Shown in pieces: positions 5,251-11,390 of a stretch of 11,390 nt of DNA. Source of the stretch: Elusimicrobiota bacterium. GTDB taxonomy: Bacteria > Elusimicrobiota > UBA8919. The notes under the pieces are model-generated. The model worked only from the letters and a program-made list of their open reading frames with translations, was not told the origin of the DNA and searched no databases. The stretch is taken from NCBI GenBank assembly GCA_003452965.1, contig DMMW01000085.1:1-11390 (forward strand), in the 5' to 3' direction. Made by a program: the position numbers and the translations under genes. The first letter of the stretch is position 1. The number at the start of each line of letters is the position of its first letter.

Positions 5251-7107
5251 ATGAGTGTATTGGATAAAATAGATAAACCATCAGACTTACGATTAATAAA
5301 AAAGGAATTGCTTCCGGAACTTGCAAATGATATTAGAAAACTAATGATTTCGACTGTTTCTGAAATCGGAGGGCATTTAGCACCTTCTTTGGGAACGGTA
5401 GAACTTACGATAGCACTCCATTATGTATTAAATACTCCGAAGGACAAAATTGTGTGGGATGTAGGTCATCAAGCGTATCCGCATAAAATAATTACCGGAA
5501 GAAGAGAACAATTTAAAACACTAAGACAAATAGACGGGATAAGCGGATTCCCGAGAATTTCTGAATCGGAATATGACGCATTTGGTACGGGACATTCATC
5601 CACTGCTATCTCTGCTGCGTTAGGTTTTGCAGTTGCACGCGATATGAATAACGAGGATTATAAAGTTGTTGCTGTTGTCGGAGACGGTGCTATGACCGGC
5701 GGGCTTGCATATGAAGGACTTTTAAATTCGGGACATTCCGGAACAGATATGCTGGTAATTCTTAACGATAACGAGATGTTCATTTCGCATCGCGTGGGAG
5801 CATTAGCAGCATATTTGACAAAACTATTAACCGGTGGATTATATTCGCGACTTTATAAAAGAGTGGAAAGATTCTTGTCAAGGATACATTTCTGGGGTTC
5901 ACAGATTATGCGGGTTGCAAAGAGATTCAGGGTCCTATTATTTCCGGGAATGTTGTTTGAAGAAATGGGATTTGCTTATTTAGGACCTATTGACGGGCAT
6001 GATATTAATAAATTAATTGAAATACTTACAAAAGTTAAGGATTTGAAAGGTCCGGTTCTTTTACATGTTATTACAAAAAAAGGAAAAGGATATGAGCCCG
6101 CAGAAGAAAATGCAACCGCTTTTCATGGTGTGGGAAAATTTAATGTAATTACCGGGGAACCGTTATCAGAGCCAAAATATCCTACTTATACAAAAATCTT
6201 TTCTCAGACACTTGTTAAACTTGCAGAAATGGATTCAAAGGTAGTTGCTATTACTGCTGCAATGGCTGATGGCACCGGGTTAACAAATTTTCAAAAAGAA
6301 TTCCCAAAACGATTTTTCGATGTTGGAATAGCTGAAGGACACGCAGTAAATTTTGCGGCAGGCCTGGCAAGAGCCGGATATAAACCGGTAGTCGCACTTT
6401 ATTCTACTTTTTTGCAAAGAGCGATAGACGAAATAATACATGATGTCTGTCTGCAAAATTTACCCGTTATTTTTGCGATTGATAGAGCAGGGATAGTCGG
6501 AGAAGACGGTGCAACTCATCAAGGTGCTTTTGATTTAACATTTTTAAGAATGATTCCAAATATTGTTGTTATGGCACCTTCTAATGAAAATGAATTACAA
6601 AATATGTTGGCGACAGCAGTTAATTTAAATAAACCGGTAGCAATCAGATATCCTCGCGGTGAGGGGATAGGTGTTAAATTGGATATTGAACCTCAAATAT
6701 TGGAAATTGGCAAGTCCAAATTAATTATGGAAGGAAAAGATGTTTATATATTTGCGGTAGGAAATATGGTGAATTCAGCTCTAAAAGTTTCTGAAAAATT
6801 TAAAGCCGAAGACATATCTTGCGGGATAGTAGATGCCCGTTTTATAAAACCGCTTGATGTAAATTTAATTAAGGAAATTGCCCGAAAAGTGAAAAAAATA
6901 GTTACTATAGAAGAAAATGTTATTTCAGGCGGATATGGAAGTGCGGTATGTGAATTACTAAAAGATGAAGATGTAAAAATTAAAATAATTGGTTTACCGG
7001 ATAAGTTTATTGAACACGGCAAACAGAGCGATATAAGAAAGAAATACGGACTCACCGAAGATACTATCTACAGTAATATCAAAGAATGGCTGAAAAAATC
7101 CGATTAG
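5251..7107 (+). CDS. dxs: 1-deoxy-D-xylulose-5-phosphate synthase
   Basis: This thiamine-diphosphate enzyme condenses pyruvate and glyceraldehyde 3-phosphate to DXP, the entry step of the MEP isoprenoid pathway. The 618 residues match the usual length (about 620). Seen in order: SEIGGHLAPSLG with His42, WDVGHQAYPHKIITGRR (69-85), the ThDP motif GDGAMTGG (144-151) through LNDNEM (171-176), GPIDGHD (245-251), the catalytic Glu362 in GIAEGHAV (usually GIAEQHAV; Gln to Gly), YSTFLQRAIDE (384-394), DRAG (411-414), THQGAFD (422-428) and RYPRG. The C-terminal transketolase domain ends with the usual GLPDKFIEHG. AGAGGT lies 4 bases before the start. Its 3' end overlaps tlyA by 22 bases, a common dxs-tlyA linkage, and ispA upstream supplies the same pathway. 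Confidence 0.97.
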   Translation: MSVLDKIDKPSDLRLIKKELLPELANDIRKLMISTVSEIGGHLAPSLGTVELTIALHYVLNTPKDKIVWDVGHQAYPHKIITGRREQFKTLRQIDGISGFPRISESEYDAFGTGHSSTAISAALGFAVARDMNNEDYKVVAVVGDGAMTGGLAYEGLLNSGHSGTDMLVILNDNEMFISHRVGALAAYLTKLLTGGLYSRLYKRVERFLSRIHFWGSQIMRVAKRFRVLLFPGMLFEEMGFAYLGPIDGHDINKLIEILTKVKDLKGPVLLHVITKKGKGYEPAEENATAFHGVGKFNVITGEPLSEPKYPTYTKIFSQTLVKLAEMDSKVVAITAAMADGTGLTNFQKEFPKRFFDVGIAEGHAVNFAAGLARAGYKPVVALYSTFLQRAIDEIIHDVCLQNLPVIFAIDRAGIVGEDGATHQGAFDLTFLRMIPNIVVMAPSNENELQNMLATAVNLNKPVAIRYPRGEGIGVKLDIEPQILEIGKSKLIMEGKDVYIFAVGNMVNSALKVSEKFKAEDISCGIVDARFIKPLDVNLIKEIARKVKKIVTIEENVISGGYGSAVCELLKDEDVKIKIIGLPDKFIEHGKQSDIRKKYGLTEDTIYSNIKEWLKKSD

Positions 7108-7862
7108 ACGTTTTAATATTCCAAAGAGGACTTGTTCCCTCCCGTAATAAAGCAACCGCGCTGATAATGGAAGGCAAAGTTTCTGTTAACGATAAAATTG
7201 TTACCAAGTCAGGTTTTTCCGTTTCCGAAGCCGATAATATTTCAATTAAAGAAACAGACGAGTTTGTTTCCCGCGGCGGTATAAAACTAAAGAAAGCGCT
7301 GGAAGAATTCGCCATAAATGTTAAAGACAAAATTTGTTTGGACATCGGGGCATCGACAGGAGGATTTACAGAATGTCTTTTAAAGTATGGTGCAAAAAAA
7401 GTATATTGCATAGATGTCGGCTACGGAACACTGGATTTAAAATTAAGAAATGATTCCAGGGTTATAAATATAGAAAAAACAAATATAAGGTATTTTGATA
7501 AAACTTTATTGAAAGAAGAAATTGACCTTGCTGTAATAGATGTTTCATTTATATCGCTTGAAAAGGTTTTACCGAAAGTAAAAGAATTAGTTAAAAATGA
7601 CGGCGAAATAATTGCACTATTAAAGCCACAATTTGAAGCGCCTCGCGGTTCAACAAAAAAAGGTGTTGTTAAAGACGAAAATATCCGTCAACAGACAATT
7701 GAAAAAATAAAATTGTTTTCTAAAAGTATAGATTTAAAATTAATCAACGAAACGAACTCACCTATAAAAGGACCGAAAGGCAATCTCGAATATTTTTTAT
7801 ATGTGATTGTTGAAAAACCCATGCCTACGCTAAAGCTTCGGCAGGCAGGTAACAATCACTGA
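7086..7862 (+). CDS. tlyA: TlyA-family 2'-O-ribose rRNA methyltransferase
   Basis: TlyA proteins, once called hemolysins, methylate ribose 2'-OH groups in 16S/23S rRNA, using S-adenosylmethionine. Residues 1-60 are an S4 RNA-binding domain (RLDVLIFQRGLVPSRNKA, then MEGKVSVND). The linker SRGGIKLKKAL (62-72) leads to an FtsJ-type methyltransferase with SAM motif LDIGASTGGFTECLL (85-99), Asp152 in IDVSFISL, Lys180 in LLKPQFE, and Glu235 in NLEYFLY. The last 19 residues (240-258, ending LRQAGNNH) are encoded by a palindromic repeat shared with 9298-9360, so the native protein probably ended near residue 244. The start overlaps the end of dxs, implying coupled translation; the ribosome-binding site there is weak. 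Confidence 0.93.
   Translation: MAEKIRLDVLIFQRGLVPSRNKATALIMEGKVSVNDKIVTKSGFSVSEADNISIKETDEFVSRGGIKLKKALEEFAINVKDKICLDIGASTGGFTECLLKYGAKKVYCIDVGYGTLDLKLRNDSRVINIEKTNIRYFDKTLLKEEIDLAVIDVSFISLEKVLPKVKELVKNDGEIIALLKPQFEAPRGSTKKGVVKDENIRQQTIEKIKLFSKSIDLKLINETNSPIKGPKGNLEYFLYVIVEKPMPTLKLRQAGNNH
7801..7862. repeat. 62-bp palindromic repeat, copy A (tlyA tail)
   Basis: This aligns with 9298-9360 over its whole length with four mismatches and one extra C in the other copy. It is a two-tier palindrome: outer arms GTGATTGTT (7803-7811) and AACAATCAC (7851-7859), and an inner hairpin around GCCTACGCTAAAGC / GGCAGGC. It ends exactly at the tlyA stop codon, TGA, and is translated in frame. Together with copy B it brackets the ATPase gene. 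Confidence 0.85.
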
Positions 7863-7920
7863 AAATGATAAGTAAGAGTTTAAACAATTAAGAAAGCCTT
7901 GCCCCGCTCTCAATTAAGTA

Positions 7921-7948
7921 TAGACATAACCAGGAAATATCATATAAT
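7921..7948 (+). promoter_or_regulatory. Upstream promoter of the ATPase gene
   Basis: TAGACA (7921-7926; 5 of 6 to consensus) is followed after 16 bases by a perfect TATAAT (7943-7948). Transcription would begin near 7955, giving a leader of about 34 bases without a Shine-Dalgarno motif. Confidence 0.5.
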
Positions 7949-7952
7949 ACGC

Positions 7953-7981
7953 TTGACATTTCTTGGATAACAATCTATAAT
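7953..7981 (+). promoter_or_regulatory. Full-consensus promoter, leaderless start of the ATPase gene
   Basis: TTGACA (7953-7958), a 17-base spacer and TATAAT (7976-7981) form an exact sigma-70 consensus. The expected transcription start, 7987-7989, coincides with the ATG at 7989. No ribosome-binding site is visible, so translation would start on a leaderless mRNA, as inferred for ispA. Confidence 0.8.
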
Positions 7982-7988
7982 ACTAATC

Positions 7989-9140
7989 ATGAAAACGATA
8001 ATACAAAGAAAACAGGATGTTACGGAGATTAAGTGCTTAATGAAGTTGTTCCCGGTAACAGCTATTCTTGGACCACGACAATCCGGGAAAACGTTTCTTG
8101 CAAACCGGATGAGATATAATCATTATTTCGACTTGGAAAATCCGCAAGACGTTACCCGTCTTGAAAACCCGCAGATTACGCTGGAAGATTTGACAGGGTT
8201 AATAGTTATAGATGAAATACAGCATCATAAAGATTTATTCAAAGTAATGCGATATCTTGTTGATAAAAATCCAAAACAGAAGTATCTGATTTTGGGAAGT
8301 GCATCCGGGAATTTAATGAAACAAAGCTCAGAATCTCTTGTCGGAAGGATAGGGTATTATAGTCTTGGAGGTTTTTCCATTTCTGATATTGGAGCAAATA
8401 ATATTAAGAAGCTATGGCTTAGAGGAGGTCTGCCCCGCTCATTTTTGTCACGAAATGATAATGAGAGTTTCTTGTGGCTTTCGAATTATATCAGTACGTT
8501 TCTGGAAAGAGATATACCACAGTTTGGGATTACAATACCGTCGTATACACTGAGGAAATTCTGGCTTATGCTGAGTCATTATCATGGCGCCATATTAAAC
8601 TATTCTGAACTTGCCAGGTCTTTCGGTGTTTCAGATATGACTGTAAGAAAATATATAGATATACTTGAACATACATTCATGATGAGGATTTTACAGCCTT
8701 GGTATGCAAATATAGGAAAGCGTCTTGTAAAAAGTCCTAAAATATATATTCGCGATTCGGGAATTCTTCATTCTTTATTATCAATACAGAATTTCAATCA
8801 ACTGGCTGTTCATAATAAAGTCGGAGCATCATGGGAAGGATTTGCACTTGAATGCATATCAAAATCACTTAACAAGAAAAATGAGGAACTGTTTTTTTGG
8901 AATACGCATAATGGCGCAGAATTAGATTTATTTTGGCAAAATAAAGGTAAGAACTGGGGGATAGAATTTAAGTATTCAGATGCCCCTAAAATAACTCGTT
9001 CAATTCATTTAGCAATCAACGACCTAAAGCTTTCTCATCTCTGGATTGTGTATCCGGGAAAACAATATTACAAGTTAAGTGCAAAAGTTACTATAATTCC
9101 CTTAAGTAAGATAAAATATAACTGGGATTATAAATCATAA
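7989..9140 (+). CDS. AAA+ ATPase with DUF4143 domain
   Basis: This belongs to the AAA_14/DUF4143 group of P-loop ATPases, multicopy accessory proteins of bacteria and archaea whose function is not established. Walker A is GPRQSGKT (28-35), Walker B LIVIDEIQ (71-78), and the sensor-like GSAS lies at 103-106. A helix-turn-helix-like stretch (NYSELARSFGVSDMTVRKYI, 204-223) is typical of the family. The C-terminal DUF4143 part has E283, ELD (311-313) and EFK (326-328), spaced like a PD-(D/E)XK nuclease fold; activity is unproven. The 383 residues form a full-length protein. It stands alone, with its own promoters, between tlyA and cysE, and direct repeats flank it, so it looks like an acquired cassette. 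A toxin-antitoxin or defence role is sometimes suggested; nothing here decides it. Confidence 0.92.
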   Translation: MKTIIQRKQDVTEIKCLMKLFPVTAILGPRQSGKTFLANRMRYNHYFDLENPQDVTRLENPQITLEDLTGLIVIDEIQHHKDLFKVMRYLVDKNPKQKYLILGSASGNLMKQSSESLVGRIGYYSLGGFSISDIGANNIKKLWLRGGLPRSFLSRNDNESFLWLSNYISTFLERDIPQFGITIPSYTLRKFWLMLSHYHGAILNYSELARSFGVSDMTVRKYIDILEHTFMMRILQPWYANIGKRLVKSPKIYIRDSGILHSLLSIQNFNQLAVHNKVGASWEGFALECISKSLNKKNEELFFWNTHNGAELDLFWQNKGKNWGIEFKYSDAPKITRSIHLAINDLKLSHLWIVYPGKQYYKLSAKVTIIPLSKIKYNWDYKS

Positions 9141-9253
9141 TAGATTATTGAAAAAAGAAATTAGGTGATTTTTGGCAAAAAACTGCAAAATTTTGTATAT
9201 TTATCATAAAAATAAGTTCTGAAACAGAAGTAATGCCGATAAGTGTAAAAGTA

Positions 9254-9266
9254 TGTGCCTGGCACA
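9254..9266. repeat. REP-like palindrome TGTGCC-T-GGCACA
   Basis: Six-base perfect arms flank a single T. The form (arm, CCTGG-type centre, arm) parallels the TCTGA-centred palindrome at 2523-2543, and a spaced GTGTAAAAG precedes it, as AATGGGG does there. I take it as a short or degenerate relative. The remainder of 9141-9253 is AT-rich with no gene or clear signal. Confidence 0.45.
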
Positions 9267-9271
9267 AATCC

Positions 9272-9299
9272 TTGTTTTTTAACAAAATTTTTATATAAT
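9272..9299 (+). promoter_or_regulatory. Possible promoter of the cysE operon
   Basis: A perfect TATAAT (9294-9299) is preceded, 16 bases upstream, by the poor -35 TTGTTT (9272-9277). Transcription would start near 9306, placing most of repeat copy B in the leader of the cysE message. The -10 abuts the repeat. Confidence 0.4.
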
Positions 9300-9360
9300 G
9301 TGATTGTCGAAAAACCCCATGCCTATGCTAAAGATTCGGCAGGCAGGCAACAATCACTGA
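9298..9360. repeat. 62-bp palindromic repeat, copy B (before cysE)
   Basis: This is a near-identical direct copy of 7801-7862 (four substitutions, one inserted C at 9315-9318). Outer arms are GTGATTGT (9300-9307) and ACAATCAC (9350-9357). The extra C breaks the frame used in tlyA, and no ORF runs through it, so it is non-coding here. The inner part (GCCTATGCT, CGGCAGGCAGGC) is the version closest to the element inside ispA. Confidence 0.85.
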
Positions 9361-9391
9361 TTACACCGATTAAGAACACAGATTACACAGA
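9359..9391. repeat. Degenerate GATTACAC direct repeats
   Basis: GATTACAC occurs at 9359-9366 and 9381-9388, with a further GATTA at 9368-9372 and ACACAGATTACACAGAG at the right end. Similar GATTACACAGATTA arrays are common intergenic repeats in environmental genomes. It fills the space between repeat copy B and the cysE start and may supply the weak AGAG ribosome-binding site. Confidence 0.5.
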
Positions 9392-9402
9392 GCGTATTTT
9401 AT

Positions 9403-10146
9403 ATGTTTAAAAAACTAAGAGAAGATATATCGGTAATTTTCGAAAAAGACCCTGCCGCAAAAAATATTGTAGAGGTTCTTTTATGCTATCCGGGACTGCA
9501 TGCTTTATGGTATTACCGTTTATCTAATTGGTTTTATAAGCATAGTAGATTTACAATTGCCAGAATAATCTCGGAAATTGCAAGATTTTTTACCGGTATT
9601 GAGATTCATCCGGGTGCAAAAATAGGCAAAAGATTTTTTATTGACCATGGGATGGGTGTTGTTATTGGTGAGACAACAGAGATTGGTAATGATGTGTTGA
9701 TTTATCAAGGGGTGGTATTGGGTGGAACTTCTTTAAAAAAAGGAAAGAGACATCCTACTTTGGGAAATAATGTTGTTATTGGTACGGGCGCCGCCGTTTT
9801 GGGTCCGATAATTATCGGAGATAATTCCAGGATAGGGGCTGGTTCCGTAGTTGTCTCTGATATTCCGCCAAATTCAACAGCAGTTGGAATACCTGCCCGT
9901 GTCGGTGTGGGTTTTTCACAAAAGGATATTGAAATGCTGGAACACGGTAAGCTTCCTGATCCTGTGGCTGAAGCAATAAAGTATATGGTTAAGGAACAGG
10001 AAAAAATTGAAGAACGTATTAAAAAAATAGAATCACTTGAAGGCATAACAACAAAAATCGATGAATATCTCGAAGCAAAGAAAAAAGAAATAGAAGAAGA
10101 ATTTTTTACATCTGAAGAGAAGTTTTCACAAGGCAGCGGAATATGA
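9403..10146 (+). CDS. cysE: Serine O-acetyltransferase (short CysE/EpsC type)
   Basis: The enzyme acetylates L-serine with acetyl-CoA to O-acetylserine, the precursor for cysteine synthesis. Residues 1-62 form the helical N-terminal domain. From about 65 the left-handed beta-helix hexapeptide repeats begin: GIEIHPGAKIG (65-75), IDHGMGVVIGET (80-91) with the catalytic Asp81-His82 pair, VLGGTS (105-110), KRHPTLG (115-121) and IGAGSVVVSDIPPNSTAVGIPARV (144-167). Glu67 stands where E. coli has Asp143, normal for this subfamily. The C-terminal 60 residues (EKIEERIKKIESLEG onward) are a charged, probably coiled-coil tail beyond the usual core. The ribosome-binding site is weak (AGAG). The stop overlaps the next gene by ATGA, making this the first gene of an operon. 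Confidence 0.93.
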   Translation: MFKKLREDISVIFEKDPAAKNIVEVLLCYPGLHALWYYRLSNWFYKHSRFTIARIISEIARFFTGIEIHPGAKIGKRFFIDHGMGVVIGETTEIGNDVLIYQGVVLGGTSLKKGKRHPTLGNNVVIGTGAAVLGPIIIGDNSRIGAGSVVVSDIPPNSTAVGIPARVGVGFSQKDIEMLEHGKLPDPVAEAIKYMVKEQEKIEERIKKIESLEGITTKIDEYLEAKKKEIEEEFFTSEEKFSQGSGI

Positions 10147-10880
10147 GTTGGATATTTGCTATTATAGCGGTGTTTTTTGTAGTATTTCAATATATACTGC
10201 AATACTATTTTAATAATAAAGAACTTGAAAAAAAAATCGGGGCAAGTCTTCTTATTTTAACAGCACTTACAATATTGGGTAGTTATTGGTTGCAGCAAAA
10301 AGAAAATATAGGTTTGTTGGTGCAGATAGGGGCAAGAGACGGTGAAATAGAAAAATTAAAATCTGAAAAAAGAATTCTTTTGCATCAAATAGAAGGACTT
10401 CTTACGATACGTCCAAAATTAGATCCCTGGGGCAGATTACAACTTAGTCAATGGTTTACAATTTCTTCGGATTTTGATACAGGAATTAATAAAGCAAAAG
10501 GACTATATTCAGCTGGAAAGGTGAATGAGGCATTTGAAATTGCAGAAACGCTTGTACGTAAGAATAAAAGTTTTGGATTGGGCTATTATTTAATGGGAGT
10601 AATTGAAATAGATAAAGGAAAATATTTATTAGGAGAAAAAAATATATTAAAAGCAATTAAATTAGAAATACCCCCAGAAGATGAAACTTGGGCATATTAT
10701 CATTTGGGAAGAGCATCTATGCAACAGAAAAAAAATGATGAAGCACTGAAATATTTTGAAAAATCACTTGCATTAAATCCAAATATGGAGAAAACGAAAC
10801 AGATGATAGATAGACTTAAAAAAGAAAATAAACCGGTCGAAAAAAAGGTTATAAAAAAATCTGGTTCAAAAAAGAGATAA
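10143..10880 (+). CDS. Membrane-anchored TPR protein
   Basis: I do not recognise a named family. The 245 residues show two hydrophobic segments (about 3-21 and 33-50), a charged, probably coiled-coil stretch (52-88), then three tetratricopeptide-like repeats: 112-144 (AKGLYSAGKVNEAFEIAETL), 145-178 and 181-214 (AYYHLGRASMQQKKNDEALK, YFEKSLALNP). The tail is strongly basic (VEKKVIKKSGSKKR). This suggests a protein anchored in the inner membrane that holds a partner through the TPR surface. Its start lies in the cysE stop codon (ATGA), with AAGG upstream, and the nfnA-like gene begins 3 bases after its stop, so all three are co-transcribed. Why it is linked to cysteine synthesis and flavoprotein genes is not evident. 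Confidence 0.8.
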   Translation: MSWIFAIIAVFFVVFQYILQYYFNNKELEKKIGASLLILTALTILGSYWLQQKENIGLLVQIGARDGEIEKLKSEKRILLHQIEGLLTIRPKLDPWGRLQLSQWFTISSDFDTGINKAKGLYSAGKVNEAFEIAETLVRKNKSFGLGYYLMGVIEIDKGKYLLGEKNILKAIKLEIPPEDETWAYYHLGRASMQQKKNDEALKYFEKSLALNPNMEKTKQMIDRLKKENKPVEKKVIKKSGSKKR

Positions 10881-10883
10881 TCA

Positions 10884-11390
10884 ATGTATAAGATAATAGA
10901 AAAAACAGTTGTAGCTCACCAGATAAACAAATTTGTGATACAAGCTTCTGATATTTCAAAAAAAGTACTTCCTGGACAGTTTGTAATATTGCGTCTTAAT
11001 GAAAAAGGTGAGCGAATACCAATAACGGTAGCTGAAAAAAATATTGCTGAAGGTACAATAACACTTTTTATTCAGGAAGTAGGCAAAACGACAAAAAAAA
11101 TTGGTGAATTACAATCAGGCGACTACATTTTAGATGTAGTTGGCCCGTTAGGTATTGCATCAGATATAGAAAAATTTGGTACTGTTATATGTATTGCAGG
11201 CGGAGTAGGAACTGCCGTAATATATCCCATAGCAAAAGCTTTGAAAGAAAAAGGGAATGAAGTTATAACAATTCTTGGTGCACGTTCCAAAGATTTAATT
11301 ATACTTGAAAAAGAAATGAATGAAATCTCAGATAAAATGTATATAGCTACAGATGACGGTTCTTACGGAGTAAAAGGATTTGTTTCGGAT
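10884..11390 (+). CDS. nfnA: Ferredoxin-NADP+ reductase subunit alpha (NfnA/SudB), partial
   Basis: The first 169 residues are seen; the gene runs off the window. The product is the FAD/NAD(P)-binding small subunit of NfnAB (also called SudBA, sulfide dehydrogenase or ferredoxin:NADP oxidoreductase), which moves electrons among ferredoxin, NADH and NADPH in anaerobes. Visible motifs: PGQF (30-33), the flavin-binding RIPIT (44-48), VGPLG (86-90), the nucleotide-binding start GGVGTAVIYPIAKAL (106-120), LGARSKD (131-137) and TDDGSYGVKG (156-165). The C-terminal cysteines for the [2Fe-2S] cluster would lie beyond 11390. ATG 10884 follows the TPR stop by 3 bases, with AGAGA as ribosome-binding site. 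The large subunit, NfnB, is expected next. PyrK-like dihydroorotate dehydrogenase subunits are related, but this motif set fits NfnA better. Confidence 0.88.
   Translation, partial: MYKIIEKTVVAHQINKFVIQASDISKKVLPGQFVILRLNEKGERIPITVAEKNIAEGTITLFIQEVGKTTKKIGELQSGDYILDVVGPLGIASDIEKFGTVICIAGGVGTAVIYPIAKALKEKGNEVITILGARSKDLIILEKEMNEISDKMYIATDDGSYGVKGFVSD

Noticed and set aside
6744..7055. Minus-strand open frames inside dxs, tlyA, cysE and the nik genes
   Set aside because: They lie opposite well-supported genes, lack family motifs and have the composition of antisense shadows.
8365..8553. Second-frame ORF within the ATPase gene
   Set aside because: It overlaps a full-length, motif-complete AAA_14/DUF4143 frame and has no ribosome-binding site or recognisable domain.
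9298..9360. Decayed tlyA pseudogene fragment before cysE
   Set aside because: Only the repeat-derived tail is shared and both ends are inverted-repeat arms. Nothing of the methyltransferase domain is recognisable upstream, so a repeat copy is the simpler reading, though a small duplication is not excluded.
7801..9360. Composite insertion sequence around the ATPase
   Set aside because: The ATPase is not a transposase, no DDE or Y1 protein is encoded, and the bounding repeats are direct copies with internal palindromes rather than IS ends. A cassette is the most that can be said.
9359..9391. CRISPR-like array from the GATTACAC repeats
   Set aside because: The repeats are 5-8 bases, unevenly spaced and few. 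No spacer-repeat pattern or cas gene is present.

Overview
The window is AT-rich (about one third G+C by eye) bacterial DNA with every gene on the + strand, short gaps and several overlapping gene pairs. A predicted outer-membrane barrel protein with a signal peptide and terminal Phe suggests a Gram-negative envelope. The NfnA/SudB-type flavoprotein at the right edge and the nickel regulon fit an anaerobe. The many small palindromic repeats resemble those of uncultured candidate-phylum genomes (Elusimicrobia/Omnitrophota-like), but that placement is only a guess. I see no rRNA, tRNA, CRISPR array or intact insertion sequence.

Region 1 (1-3953) is a nickel-uptake locus. A near-consensus promoter overlapped by a NikR-type operator precedes nikR. 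It is followed by a secreted predicted beta-barrel protein and an ECF-type transporter, cbiM/nikM - nikN (PDGLE) - cbiQ/nikQ - cbiO/nikO. The gene before cbiM is followed by a leader that can fold in two mutually exclusive ways, one of which hides the cbiM ribosome-binding site. A REP-like palindrome sits inside the operon, directly before cbiQ, where a ribosome-binding site would be expected.

Region 2 (4185-7862) holds isoprenoid and ribosome-modification genes: ispA (prenyl diphosphate synthase), dxs (first step of the MEP pathway) and tlyA (S4/FtsJ rRNA methyltransferase), with dxs and tlyA overlapping. ispA appears to be transcribed as a leaderless mRNA. It carries an in-frame palindromic repeat that adds about 22 residues to the enzyme.

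Region 3 (7801-9360) is a single-gene cassette. An AAA_14/DUF4143 ATPase with two strong promoters and a leaderless start is bracketed by two about 62-bp direct copies of a palindromic repeat. The left copy encodes the last 19 residues of tlyA.

Region 4 (9403-11390) is a tight operon of cysE (serine acetyltransferase), a membrane-anchored TPR protein and the start of an nfnA/sudB-type ferredoxin-NADP+ reductase subunit, cut by the window edge.

The most unusual material is the non-coding layer: a palindromic repeat family with members in a leader, inside one enzyme, as the tail of another and upstream of cysE; the switch-like cbiM leader; the leaderless promoters; and the repeat-bracketed ATPase.
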